NCBI GenBank assembly: GCA_012932295.1
Contig: JAAONU010000009.1
Span: forward strand, 7,357,535 to 7,421,534
Direction of reading: 5' to 3'
From: Cyclina sinensis
Taxonomy: Eukaryota > Mollusca > Bivalvia > Venerida > Veneridae
Length of the DNA stretch: 64,000 bases
Shown: positions 35,915-47,985 of the stretch, one piece after another
Numbering within the stretch: the first letter of the stretch is position 1
Layout: every line of letters starts with the position of its first letter
The notes under the pieces: generated by a model
What the model was told of the DNA's origin: nothing
The model's input: the letters and a program-made list of their open reading frames with translations, nothing else
Database searches by the model: none
Made by a program: the position numbers and the translations under genes

Positions 35915-37120
35915 TTAATAACATTATATTATAGATTATATGGGCGCTCCTTTAATAAATTTGAGCATTATATAAACGGACAAAATGTAAATTTCATTTG
36001 ATAAATAAAGTAAGTATATTTACCCATGTAAGAAGAACAAAACCGAGAAATAATTGCATTCTGGAGATAAATATTAGCACAGAAATGTTGTGTAAGAAAG
36101 ATTATGTAAGCATAATGCATTATTAAAATTCTAATATTTGAACAACAGCCCGTCTAAGATCACCCATGGACAATTAGTCTGTCGTTTTGGGACTATTTGT
36201 TTAAGAGACATAGTCCTGGCGGTGTTTAGGTTTTCGACAACAAAACAAATTACTTCGTCAGCGTTTAATCGATGGTGGTATTAATTGTTTGTCGTATATA
36301 CCTCTGTTATGGTCAAAAAGTCAGGCTGAGCTTTTGTCTTAAATGTATTGATCAAAATAAGTCTACGAATTATTAAAGGAAAACAACAACCACTTTATGA
36401 ATATATTACCGGTGAGCTCGTATTATGTCGCATAAGTAGTACTGACTAGTTACTGCGCACTCCTACAGATGCTATTTTGAACATTTGGCTAACACTCTGC
36501 TGGATGAGGTATGCCTTATTACGATAATTTTGCGAAAACTTTCGATGGCGTTTGCTTAACTTTTTAAAAGTACAACTGATATATGATATAATTATTTCCT
36601 GTTGATTTCAGTGAAACGGGCTCTGGCAAATATACATTTCCACCCGTATGTAATATATTTTTTCACGTTGAAATTACTTGACCGCCCCATTTTGGACTTT
36701 TCTCTCTCATAAAGTTTCTCATAAAGTTTATGAAGAATAAAACACCTGTCTGTTTCATGTAATTGTGTTTGAATATAGCTATGAGTCGTATTCTTTCAGA
36801 CTATAAAGTAATATGGAAATATATAATAGAAAAAAAATCTTTGAACCATAGAAAATGAAAAGTATTTTATAAAAAGAATGAAAGTAGAACAAGGGAGTAT
36901 CTCCGGTTTATGATATAAAATTTGTTATGGAGTTAAGCATAACGTAAAGTATTTTACCCCTTAATTTCAAAAGGCAACCTTTGAAATGTAACTCGTGTTA
37001 CTTTATATAGAATTATTTAAGTAAAATATCATCCTCCTGTATTTTTATTTTATTTATTTATTCTTTTTTTGTGTGGGGGTGGGGGGGGGGGGGTCGTTTA
37101 AATATGTTTTTGAGAGTTCT
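35915..37120. other. Non-coding stretch
   Basis: AT-rich, ending in a GTGTGGGGGTGGGGG run (about 37070-37093). No gene recognised. Confidence 0.4.
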
Positions 37121-37124
37121 TTGA

Positions 37125-37623
37125 CACCCCTACTAAACGGTGGCTCTTTTACATTTTGGTGATCTGTTTAAATGAGAGCCATCGACACTTCCGTTGTAGA
37201 GCCCTCGACCAAAACAAGCCTAGAAAAGGTAAGCACATTTTATAAAAATATCCGTTTTAAAAGAGCATGCTTGTTTTTCAAAAATCGAAGAATTTCATGC
37301 CACGTAGAACATTTTTCTTTTAATTTTAGATGCAATTTCGATAAGAAATACCCCATAATGACATTGCTAGAACTTGTACCAAATATCAGCTCGTGTGTTT
37401 TCTTTTACGAGGAGACACATCTTGAGTGATTTCTTTACCATGAAGTAGATGTTGGCCCACTTAATCGTCATGTAACATTGTTCCAACCTCCTCCGTATAT
37501 TTTTATGAAATCTGCTTACTTTTTTCAGACTTGTTTTGGTCGAGGGCTCTACCACGGAAGTGTCGAGGGCTCTCATTTAAACAGATCACCAAAATGTGAA
37601 AGAGCCACCGTTTAGTAGGGGTG
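37125..37623. mobile_element. 499-bp MITE with ~125-bp TIRs and TTGA duplications
   Basis: The ends CACCCCTACTAAACGGTGGC are inverted copies, and similarity continues for about 125 bases on each side (to ~37250 and from ~37498) with few changes. TTGA lies directly outside both ends (37121-37124, 37624-37627). A 4-bp duplication with CAC-starting ends fits Chapaev-type elements. The near-identical peptides readable on the two strands are an effect of the inverted repeats, not genes. Confidence 0.8.
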
Positions 37624-37627
37624 TTGA

Positions 37628-40535
37628 TGTAAAAAATTCAATTCCTGATATCAAAATATAATTGGGCTGTGTCGTGAAATTATCAACAATGTGGATTAAG
37701 TTTACATTTTCATGTTTTTTCACTTTCATATTTAGGACGGTTTTTAAATTAATTTTGCATATTTTTATGACAATTTCACTATCAAAAGAGTATACTCCTA
37801 GTGAAATAAACAATGCTTATTTTACTTTTCTATTAAACATATTGACATAACGAACGTGAGACCACGTAACATGCAACATGCGATATAGTTGCGAGGTTGT
37901 TGTGTGGTCCACATCCATGTTTTAGTGACCTTCGATGGCTTAACTCGCATATTTTAAGGACAGCACTTTATGGAAGTTTAGAGAAGGCACTAGACATGGT
38001 GTGTTCGCAGAAACCGTTAATAAGTTTATGATGCGTATTGCTTTGCGGTCGTTTTATAGATGATGTCAAACTGACCAAATTGTTGACGTCAAAATTTATT
38101 GATACTAAAATGTAGGAATTTATATGAAGAACTCATATTTTTTCTATGAAGAAATCAAATATCATTTTCTGATATCAGAAAAACGAAGTAAAGAAGTAAA
38201 TTTTTTGATTTCTTGATATCAGAAGATAAAATCCTTTAAACGTTAAAATGAATTATGAATAAAAAGTAAGTTTGTATCAAGAGTTGAGAACTTAAGGATT
38301 TTAGGTGTTGCCTGAATAGATTTATTTGACACTTACAATACATATATTTTTTAATTACTAGTAATTCTTTGGCTTGTAAAATACTAAAACCTTATTAAAT
38401 ACATCGTCGGTTACCCACGGAACTCATTAAGTACCTATGAATAGAGTGGAACGGAATGTTCGTGGTTTCCGTGGGTTTCCGACGACGCTGTTCGTCTCAA
38501 TCGTATTGCATATAGCATTTACTCTTGGCCCGATAACTTTAATTGGGTCGTATATCACGGCCGAAAAAGTAATACCTAATTGAGTTTAAATGACCGCCAT
38601 TTTGCCTTTCGGGTGGTTATAAATGGTCTGATATAGTAAGTTCTGCGATTCAGACCAAGAAGCGGACCTCATGAGAGTTTTCTTGTTAACGAGAAGACAT
38701 TACGTGCGCTTGATACAAAGTGCATACTTCCAGTGCTTTGTCATTCTTTGTACTGCTTATAGCCTTTGAATTATGACTTTTAAGCATCCAGATGATTAGT
38801 GTGACAAAAGTGCATTTCTTAACCACTATAATCATCTTCAAGTTTGCAATATATCTCATATTTCACAGAGTTAAATCAGCTTAATGAAAGTCATATGGCT
38901 AACTTTGGTAAAACAAATCCATTATCTCCATAAGAAAACAAAACCGTATGTTACAATGTCATAGAATGATGTTAATCAGCTCAACAAACACAATCTTATA
39001 GCCCCTTTTCAGTGTCTTACAGCTTTAACAGCTTTTACTCAGTTTAGTACCTTATTTTCTTTATTCATTTTTCTCACGTGAAAAAACTTGCAAAAATTGT
39101 CTGTGATAGTAACCAGCACGGAGCCACTTAAAGGCAACCTTCTACATATAGTATACAGTCAAAGTTTGCTAAGTTATACGGTGAACGATTTTAAGCAGTG
39201 AACTATTATTCTACAGTTCTTTACTGTGTTTTAGGTACTGGGTGATTGGTCAATCTTTTTGTTTTTTGGTTATTAGTTGTTGTTTTTTAACACTATGACA
39301 TGGATGACAATGGAGAAGTAGAAATTGTTGGATTTTTGTCATTCCTAAGATGCTTGATCGGATTAAAGTGCGGAGATCGGGCTGGTCACTATATACGCTA
39401 GATCCACTCCTAATCCAGGTACTCCTGGGTAACCCTTGCAGTGTAAGGATGGGTATAATCGGTCAGAGGTCGGTGTTTCCATCCCAGCTGATGCTGCTCA
39501 AGACCGTCACCGAGCCCCCGCCATATCGGTCCTGTTCCAGTTCGTAAGGCGAACGAAAACTCTCTTCCGGTCTCCGCCAAACTCTTCCACGACTGCATGT
39601 ATAGTCAAGGCAATACCGACACTAGCCTGTGTAGTCTGGTTCCTTGCCTACTATACTACACGTAGTGTAAGGGGCAGGTAATCCAGACACTAGCCTGTGT
39701 AGTCTGGTTCCCTGCCTACTATACTACACGTAGTGTCAGGGGCAGGTAATCCAGACACTAGCCTGTGCAGGTAACTCGTCTCATTGATTTCTGGTCAAAC
39801 CAATATGTTCCTCTCATACCAATCTTGTCGATGGCTTTGGGATATTAGGATGCGTGTACAATATCATTTTGACCTAAGACTAGTCTCGTAGCCTTGGACA
39901 GGATAATCTGGGTCGAGACAGTCACCCTCATTTAATAAGTCTTCACGTAACTGGCTAGAAGTTTCAAAACGATTCTTTTTTTGCCTGAATTAGCAGAAAC
40001 CTATCATCAGCGCTTGACGTAGCCCTTTCTCTGCTCCCATTTTATCGTCTAACAGGTGTACAATCTTGTCAATACATTGAACGGGCTCTGATGATCGAAG
40101 TGTCATATACATTCAAGACCTCCCAGGCTTCACGGTGACTAACCCCTTCTACCACCATCCCTACAGTACGTCGGATGTCTGGTTCCGTTAATTAAGGCAA
40201 AATGTTAGCATAGGTCAGCTTAAGCTAAAAATCAGAGATCTTCCTCATGAATTTACAATTGGATAATGTGGACGTTTTTATACATAAAATGCACAATAAC
40301 ATACTCTGGTTGAAAACAAGAGATCTGGTGTTCAAAGACCAGTCATACAGTAACTGAGTTTAGGAGGTTGTGGTTTACAATGAGAACACTATTAATATGT
40401 TCATGAAACGAAATAGAATACAAATGTACCGAAAAATATCGAACCACGAATGGTATTATTCACTAAATGTCTGGTGCTTAGCAAACTTGGGGTAATATAT
40501 TTGGACGAAAGGATGATGTTGTAATTTTTGTATTT
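37628..40535. other. Upstream region of the LU-like gene with small repeats
   Basis: It contains the palindrome TTTTCTGATATCAGAAAA near 38172-38189 (echoed by TTGATATCAGAAG at 38213-38225), a small inverted repeat at 38405-38485 (CGTCGGTTACCCACGGAAC), and the 68-bp tandem repeat at 39618. A 5' UTR exon of the LU-like gene could lie here but could not be placed. Confidence 0.4.
39618..39770 (+). repeat. 68-bp tandem repeat, about 2.2 copies
   Basis: GACACTAGCCTGTGTAGTCT starts at 39618, 39686 and 39754. The first two units differ at a few bases. Each unit contains the inverted repeat TACTATACTACACGTAGTGT. Confidence 0.85.
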
Positions 40536-40606
40536 TTATCATCACTGTCATCATCATTATCATCAGCAGCATCAGTATCATCAGCAGCAGCAACAGTTGC
40601 AGCAAT
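40535..40606 (+). repeat. Trinucleotide repeat (ATC/AGC)
   Basis: Impure CATCAT and CAGCAG repeats end just upstream of the acceptor-like CTGCAG at 40622-40627 that precedes the ATG at 40635. Confidence 0.7.
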
Positions 40607-40634
40607 ATCTTATTTTATAACCTGCAGGTACATA

Positions 40635-40686
40635 ATGGAGAAACACAAAAGCAACATTATAGCTGGGCTTCTATTTACACTGTTTG
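40635..40686 (+). CDS. Signal-peptide exon of a Ly6/uPAR-like gene (gene 3)
   Basis: ATG in context CATAATGG opens MEKHKSNIIAGLLFTLF, a short basic start and a hydrophobic core typical of a signal peptide. The exon ends in phase 1 at a perfect donor GTTTG|GTAAGT. An acceptor-like CCTGCAG| just upstream suggests that the 5' UTR is also split. The next exon (46806 or 46749 to 47018) is in matching phase. Together with 48408-48478 it gives a protein of about 111 or 130 residues. Ly6/uPAR genes commonly have a separate signal-peptide exon ending in phase 1, which supports the reading. Intron 1 (about 6.1 kb) holds a composite repeat and a LINE. Confidence 0.55.
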
Positions 40687-41281
40687 GTAAGTAGATCTAC
40701 TATTCATTTTAAAGTTGAAGTTGAGGTTGAAGTTAATATTTCATTATCTGAATATTGAATACTAGATCTACATTGTATTTTTTCTCAGTCAGTCTAAATG
40801 CTGATTTCCACTTTATATATCAGTCAGAGTCTCGCGCAAGTTGTTATTGACGTCATAACATATAATCTTATTGGTGACGTGTACATAAAACATACTAGTA
40901 GTCATATACACAACACAAATACGAAGTCGCAGTCATAGTGATTTTCTTCTAAATATTATCATTTTTGCGTTTGTCGTTTGTAATGTAACTGATAGATTTT
41001 AACATTTTAACATGTTGATTATAATAATAAATCATATCCATAAAATGCGGAAAAAAAACCATACAAGAGGAGAATTGTTTTTCAGGGAGGCTTGAATGTG
41101 GTAGATCTACATAAATAATTATACTACAGAAATAATTTTTCACGAACTGGAGCTCGTTATAAGTAAAATCATTGAATTCACACCAATGACAGCAGTCAAG
41201 TTGGAAAGCTATACATAAAAACCAATAGTTCTTAATGTAGATAATCTTGTACGACTGTTTTACCGAACAAGTTTGTATTTG

Positions 41282-42330
41282 TTTTATTGTTATAACATTC
41301 CGTCCGTCGTCTGGCGAATAGCATCCTTCGTCTGGCGAATGGCATCGGTCGTCCAGCGCTTCTTCTAAACAACATCTCCTCTGACACCGCTGGGAAAAAT
41401 TGATGAAACTTCATGCTATTGCATGAAATTCTTCCAAAATTGTCAAAAAGAATTTTAATCCATGCAGAACTCTGGTTGCTATGACAACTAAAAAACATTA
41501 AATATCTTCTTGTCTAAAACCGCCAGGCGAAGAGCACCTTTAAAGAGATTGCTCTACTTAAGTCCTTTGGGTCATTATTGGCCCCACCAATGGGGTCTTT
41601 GTCTTTTTGAGGTTAAACTTTAAAAATTTTCTTTGAAACCTCAGGGTCCGGAGTCTAGAAATTTGGTGTATACCATTGTTTAGTAGACCTCTGCCAAGAT
41701 TGTCCATATGATTACCATAGGCTAAAAACTGGTTCTGCCGAGGGGATCACTTGTTGTTACAGAGAGATCCATAGGGATTTTTTTTAATCTTCTAGTCAAA
41801 AACCAAAAGGCCTAGAGTTTAGATATACAGTGTGTGGCAATGTCTTGTGGTCCTCCATGAAATTTGCTGGAATCATAAACGTGGGATCAAAAGTGATTCC
41901 GTCCTGGGGTCAGTAATGTAGGATTAAAAAATCTTTTCTAAACCTGATAGGCCTTAGGTCTTGATATTTGGTATGGAGCATGGTCTGTAGTTTTCTACCA
42001 AAATTGTTTAAATTATGACCCCTGGGTTAAAATTGAATCGTCCTGGGGTTCATTTATTTTAGTTAAGTCTTATCTCAGGTCATAAAGCTGAGAGCGAATA
42101 TATTTAGGGAACTGTACCAAACTTTTACAGATCATAGCCCCAGGGTCGAAAGTGATCCCACCAAGAAAGTCAAAATTTTACTTTTATTTGCCTTTTGTAA
42201 CTTTTTCTCAAACCGTAGACCTCAGAGCTATGATATTTGATATATAGAATTGTCCGCTAGTTCTGTAACAAAGTTGTTCAAGTCATGGTCGCGGATCAAA
42301 ACTGCAAAACAAATCGGCTATATGGTTTAT
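41282..42330 (-). mobile_element. Composite repeat of the GTTGCTATG(A/G)CAAC type
   Basis: The start has GTCCGTCGTCTGGCG repeats. AACTCTGGTTGCTATGACAA follows, then diverged ~140-bp units with AAACCNNNAGGCC, TTGNNATTTGG and ATTGTCTAGT-like phrases. It matches the left part of the element at 62677-63580 in the same plus-strand order. The right end is unclear. Confidence 0.5.
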
Positions 42331-42722
42331 TGATAAATTTTCATGTTCATATACCTTACTTTGTCTTTTAGCTTCTTGTACCTTCACTTTGACCAGTTGA
42401 CCGTCGTCCTTGTTTTGTAGCTAAAGCATTGAAATTTGAGCAATAGATATAATAGCAAGCTAGCCATCAAAATTTAACACTTACAGAATTTAAAAATGTT
42501 CGCCATGAAAAACCATGGAATCGCAGGTATTACTGTTAAACGAGAACTAGAAGCAACCGCATGGTAGATGTTGCAGTTTTTAGACATATTTTTAGCTGCG
42601 CATTTAAAATACTCAATACCATTTTAAATTCGATAAAAAAATGCCATGGACGCAAACATTCCAGAGACTAGCTCGTATATAGAAATGGTACATACAGCTT
42701 TGCTTGCGTCATTCGGTCTAAA

Positions 42723-42796
42723 GATCAAACGGTTTCCGATCGATAACTTAAGAACGTTCTTTTACTGGTAGGTAGACTTTGCTTGTTTAGTTAAGA
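42723..42796 (+). repeat. 74-bp direct repeat, left copy (LINE target duplication)
   Basis: It begins GATCAAACGGTTTCCGATCG and ends TTTAGTTAAGA. It is identical in all 74 bases to 45153-45226 and directly abuts the 3' end of the LINE. Confidence 0.9.
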
Positions 42797-45152
42797 ACAG
42801 AACATACGTTTTATTTAGACTTGTACATAGTACATCGTCATGCAAATAGATAAATAAAACAATTATCACGTCACGTGATCATGGTAACACAAAGTACAAT
42901 ATGATACTCAATATATATAATAGAATGTACATTGTTTACAATAATAATGTTGTGGGTAATAAGTAAATATTTTCTCAATCATAGCAGTAATAGAAATTCT
43001 ACTGGCAACCTCATAGGATATTGTATACCATATTTTACCCAGTGAGTCTAACCATCCCACTGAAAGTAAAACTCCCTCCCGATAAAGGCGAAGGATAGAT
43101 GTTACCCAGCAGCAAAACTAAATACTTATTGAGCAGTTTCTTTCTAGACAGAGAACAGTATCATTAAAAGTTATACATGCTAACACAAAAATATCATATG
43201 ATAATGTATCAAATAAGAGAAAATACCTTTATTATTTAAGAACAATGCATGATTACACAAACAAACATGTTGTTATGATATATGAGAACTGTTTCATAGA
43301 GGATGTTTAAAAAATCAAATATTTAAGAGAGTATTTCTGATTGCCAAGCTTTCTTTAATGTATCTTGCTAAATTCATCAATAAAAGCTTGTTTGAAGTTT
43401 GCAATAACTGAGTAAATTTGAACATCGATGGTTTAACATAAAAATATTTTTTTATATATGTCTTACGAATATTATTATAACAAGGACAAACCAGAACAAA
43501 ATGATATTCATCTTCGATATCAAGATTATTACAGCACTGACAATATCTCTCGTTTCGTGGTAATCTATGTCTACTATATCTACCAGTTTGTATTCTGAGA
43601 GAATGGGCTGATAATCTTATTTTGGAAATATACATTCTTAAACTACTTGGTAAAAGGTCAAGGTAAATTTCATACGATAAATTAGTTTTACAATTTTTAT
43701 ATAGATCTAAAACATTACTATTTTCAATATTACCATGCCAATCTTGTACATAATTATCAATAAGTCTTTGTTTAAATATTCTAGGAAATAATTTACCATC
43801 AACATTATCATTATTTATAAAACAATCAGCAAAACCATATGTATACAATAATCTTTTAACATTTGAGACCCAGTTATTATATCCATGTTCACAATCAATA
43901 ACACTTTGTTCATAAACTTTTTTCATAATTATATTATCAGTTTGGATTGTTTTACACCAAAACTTAATTACTTTAACAAAACGAGCAATATATAATGGCC
44001 ATCTTCCTAATTCACCATAAACCCCTGCATTACATGTACTTGTTCTGACATTTAGAACATTTTTGCAAAATTTAAGGTGAATACGTTCAATTTCTTTAGA
44101 TTTAGAATGTCCCCATACTTCAGCAGAGTAATTTAAGATAGAACCAACAAATGAATCGAACAGTTGGCATTTGAGTTTAGGTTTTATATCATATTTTTTA
44201 CAATTATATAGTAAAACATTTAATGCCTTAAGGCCTTTGCCAATTAAGTGTTCCTGGTTTAAAGCAAAGTTGCCTGTATAATTGAAAATAGTACCCAGGT
44301 AGTTAAAATTATCAACTGTTTCTAATTGTTGCCCATTGTAGTGCCATTTTTCATTTTCACGTACCCTACCTCTTTTCCTAAAAACCATAACCTTAGTTTT
44401 TAACGTATTAACTTCTAGTCCCCAACAGTTGCAGTAATTATAGAGAATATCTAAACTTGTCTGGAGATCTTCTGGTGTTTTACCTAGTATTGCCATATCG
44501 TCAGCAAATAACAACAACAATATAACTATATCATCAATTTGTAAACCTACATTGATATCATTTTGGAGATATAATTCTAGGTCTTCAACAAATAATGAAA
44601 ACATCAGAGGTGAAATTACCTCCCCTTGTCTTAGACCCACTGCATACATGAAGAAATCGGAATATGAATTGCAAGAACGTACACAAGATTTAACTTTATC
44701 GTACATATCTTTAATAATACACAAGATTTTACCTTGAACACCACACATATAATTTTAGCCATTGACAATTTCTATTTATACTGTCAAAACAAGATTTCAA
44801 GTCAACAAATCCAACAAATAATCGTTTATTGTTGTTTATATAATGTTGTATAATTGAATGTAAAATAAATATGGCATCAACAGTAGACCTGCCTTTTCTA
44901 AATCCAAACTGAGCATCTGAGATTACATGATTATTTTCACAAAATGCTTCTAATCGTTTAATTAAAATAGATGTAAAAAGTTTAGAAAGACAACTCACAA
45001 GGGTAATTCCTCTATAGTTTTGTACATTATTAACATCGCCCTTTTTATGTATAGGAACAATTATTCCTTCGGTCCATTTATCTGGAAAAATCCCAGACTC
45101 AAAAATTGCATTAAATATATCACACATATATGAACCCAAGATATCTATTGAT
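42797..45152 (-). mobile_element. 5'-truncated non-LTR retrotransposon (LINE)
   Basis: The element is 2356 bp and reads on the minus strand. It has lost everything upstream of the reverse transcriptase domain, including any endonuclease, and keeps the RT, the C-terminal region and a ~520-bp 3' UTR. AATAAA (minus strand, 42815-42810) lies about 14 bases before the 3' end, and there is no poly(A) tail. Perfect 74-bp direct repeats flank it. Such a long duplication is unusual for LINEs, but the exact match marks both borders and a fairly recent insertion. It sits in intron 1 of the LU-like gene, antisense to it. Confidence 0.85.
43315..45139 (-). pseudogene. LINE reverse transcriptase frame with one frameshift
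   Basis: The first 136 codons (45139-44729) contain TEGIIVPIHKKGD, NYRGITLVSCLSKLF, AQFGFRKGRSTVDAI and the motif-A segment FVDLKSCFDSI with a catalytic Asp. The second frame (44748-43315) contains the FADDMAIL box, LEVNTLKTKVMVF, NFNYLGTIF and ILNYSAEVWG. It ends with a zinc-knuckle-like C-x2-C-x9-H-x4-C (YCQCC to VC). The frames overlap by about 20 bases and are shifted, around the segment reading RNCQW / MCGVQGK, so one indel breaks an otherwise intact frame. The clade (CR1, I or related) cannot be settled by eye. Confidence 0.9.
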
Positions 45153-45226
45153 GATCAAACGGTTTCCGATCGATAACTTAAGAACGTTCTTTTACTGGTA
45201 GGTAGACTTTGCTTGTTTAGTTAAGA
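45153..45226 (+). repeat. 74-bp direct repeat, right copy (LINE target duplication)
   Basis: Identical to 42723-42796. The flanking bases differ at both ends (A versus T before, A versus G after), so the duplication is exactly bounded. Confidence 0.9.
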
Positions 45227-46189
45227 GACCCCTACTGTTTTCAAGCAAACTAGGTCTTTGGTCAAGTCCTCAGGGGCATTCACTTTGAAAAAAGTTTCTG
45301 AACAATAACTCAAACATAATTTAACTCATAATGGTTGTTTTTTTTCGGATGATAGGCATTATGATGTAAATGCAGATAAACCTATTGTTTTGTGTCTCGC
45401 TTGTTTCTGTATTTTGAAAAGAAGGGAGATTTAAGTTTGAAGACCTGTTCTTTTGAAACAACTTTCGAAATACTAAGGATAAACTGTGATAAGGACTAAC
45501 ATGCAGCTAGAGATGGTTAGACATGACAAGAAGATGTAACTCACTTAGTCAGACTTCAAGCTCAGAGTGAATAATGTTGATGTCAAAGGGAAATTGGGTG
45601 AGGGGATGGGGGGCATACATGTCACTAGAGGATCCGGAGGGGGCGCACCCAGCGCCCGACCAGAGGTGTAGCCACACGAAAATGAAATATCATTTAATTC
45701 CGATGCTCACTGACTCTGATATACTATATAGCTCTGATCTATCCTTTTTATCTTATCCTGCTTGCATATTGCATATTGTGCGTATACTTATTAAGCGTTG
45801 TGACACTGTAGAAAACAGACCCAAATTCGGCCGAAATATTACGCCCATCTAACCTTAAATCCTAGATCCGCCCTTGCATTTTCTACAAACATCTATTTCT
45901 TTATCTCTTTAACAGTTATTAATAATCTACTGACTGACAGACACATTTTGAGAAAAACATCATGATTTCAGTTATTTCTTGGATCTTTGAAACATAACAT
46001 CTTATTAAAAATGTATCATACATTTTTCTTCAAATTTTGACTTTTTATCGCAAATGACAGTAATTGTCATAATCTTTATGATGTATGTTAAAAGTAAATA
46101 TGTTTAGCTTTTTCTATGTTTAGTAGCTTCTCTTTGTATTACTTACCATATCTTACCTTCTGCTTTGTACTAAACTATTAAAGTCGCAA
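45227..46189. other. Intronic DNA
   Basis: No recognised feature. A 92-codon frame at 45574-45852 has no domain. Confidence 0.4.
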
Positions 46190-46800
46190 CAGTACATTAC
46201 ATTGATAACCGTCTTTTACCATCCGTTATACATTTGCGCTGACCTAACAGCTTTCAGTTGTACAATTTATGGCGATTACAGGACTTTTTTTACTGTTTGC
46301 GCTTTTGCAATAATCTATACAATTCTCAGTATTACATTACACTTGAACCGTTTTTACTATTTCAATGTATATTTTCTCACAGCTATAATGGTAAAAGATT
46401 ATTGCAATGTTGTACTGAGAATTTAAAGAAAAAATCATTTCAGTTGTACGTACATTGCATTGGTAACCGTCTTTTTCACCTAAAAATGGTAAAGAACATG
46501 TTTCTCCTTTTTTGCACTTAAATGTGAAACTCCCAGTCGTATGTTTTACTGATAACTGTCATAAGAATATCAATGATTCATTTCAGGAAATTTCCCCCTT
46601 TTTGCGCCAATCTATATAAAGCTCTAAGTTGTCATTTGCATTGGTATCCACCATTCAATATCTCAGTCCAAAATTAAAGGACACGTTTCTAGTCTTAATT
46701 GTACATTGCAAAAGATACGATCTTTAACCAGCTTATGATAAATTACAGGGCACGTTTTTACCGGTTGCAACGACTGCCAATCTACATCCTGCTCAACAAT
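46190..46800 (+). repeat. Degenerate tandem repeat running into exon 2 of the LU-like gene
   Basis: Phrases like TTGTACATTGCATTGGTAACC, given here in parts (TGTACNTTGCATTGGTAACC), and TTACAGGNNCNTTTTTACNG followed by a TTGCGC-like word recur about every 110-240 bases with strong decay. The last copy (ATTACAGGGCACGTTTTTAC) overlaps the first candidate acceptor of exon 2. Confidence 0.5.
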
Positions 46801-47018
46801 TAAAGTATGCTACAACTGTAAACCCGATCCCGATCCCAGCTGCGTGAGCGGGAACACAGGTGCAAACGAAGACAGTTGCCTTAGCTCCCTTGAAAGCAGT
46901 TCTCACATAACTGCCATATATAGTCCTTCTTTTGGAGCGTGCGTCCTGTCGTCAACAACCTGTCCTCTAATTCACACTTCAGACGGTTACGTAACTTTTA
47001 GGAAGACGTGCGACGCAG
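46749..47018 (+). CDS. Cysteine-rich exon, LU (three-finger) domain-like
   Basis: The exon is phase 1 at both ends, with donor GACGCAG|GTAATG. Two acceptors fit the frame: TTACAG| at 46748, or TTAAAG| at 46805. The second would place Val-Cys-Tyr-Asn-Cys directly after the signal peptide, as in Ly6 proteins, and is my preferred start. The core shows CYNCKPDPDPSC, then DSC, GAC, TTC and RKTCDA, a spacing that recalls LU domains. The part before 46806 resembles the degenerate repeat that fills 46190-46740, another reason to doubt it as coding. LU proteins are secreted or GPI-anchored and often bind receptors or partner proteins. No specific function can be read here. Confidence 0.5.
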
Positions 47019-47189
47019 GTAATGAATTTTTTTCGCACTCTTGATTTAATTTACTACGCATCCGAACTCCGCCCATATTTTATTCAAAGATAAAATATAG
47101 GGACTTATTTATTATTTCTTAATTAAAGTCTTCAATAATTGTATGCTTCAAGTCCAGTATGATTAAATGACCCGGCGTATAAGCATATC

Positions 47190-47985
47190 TATGGTGGCTG
47201 ATTTACGCCATGTCGTATTTTCACTTTTTCGCCACGAAAATCCGAAAATGTGAAAACACGAAGATACGACAAAGTCAAATTTTGTCGTATCTTTGTGTTT
47301 GCACATTTTCGCATTCTCAATGCGAAAAAGCAAAAAGGACGTCAAATTAGGCAATAATACACATAAAATGTGTTGCGTTTTCGCCTCTAATTGGCCGTGT
47401 CTTTACATTTTTGCTTATTTGCTTTTTCGTATTTTCACTTTTTCGCATTTTTGCTTTTTCGCATTCTTGCATTGTCGCATTTTTGCTTTTTCGCATTGTT
47501 GTGTTATCACTTTTTCGCTTCTTCGCGTTCCGGTTACGCATACGCAGATTTATTACACATATGTTGAATGTGTTGAAACCTTACCTTTTAAATGTACTAG
47601 GCAGTCGCGTTGTTTATTAAATACAAACCAGTAGGGAAATAATAACAAAAGTATTGTTTTAAAAGGATACCGCGGTCAACATATCCATGCATTGTTGTTA
47701 AAGCATATGTGTAATTGATGTGCGCTTAAACAACCGGAACGCGAAAATGCGACAATGCAACAAAGCAAAAAAGCAAAAATGCGACAACGCAACAATGCGA
47801 AAAAGCGAAAATGTAACAATGCAACAATGCGAAAAAGCGAAAATACAACAATGCGAAAACACGAAAGGACGGCAAAGTTTGGCTTTGTCGTATCTTCGTG
47901 TTTTCGCATTGTTGCATTTTCGCCACGAATAAGCAAAGACACGACAGATGAATATGGAAGGGGATATCCGCCAGTGTATGCATAC
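47190..47985 (+). repeat. Foldback repeat built of GCGAAAA-type simple sequence, copy A
   Basis: It starts ATGGTGGCTGATTTACGCC and ends GAAGGGGATATCCGCCAGTG. The left half is rich in TTTTTCGCATT and the right half in AATGCGAAAAAGC, so the halves are inverted copies. The inner stem has CGCGTTCCGGTT against AACCGGAACGCG with TTACACATATG against CATATGTGTAA. The simple sequence keeps several frames open (Phe/Ala/Ser/Cys/His- or Lys/Arg/Asn-rich); these are not genes. It lies in intron 2 of the LU-like gene. Confidence 0.7.

Noticed and set aside
37172..37576. Two near-identical peptides (MRAIDTSVVEPSTKTSL and MRALDTSVVEPSTKTSL) on opposite strands
   Set aside because: They are the two arms of the long inverted repeat read on each strand, not a protein family.
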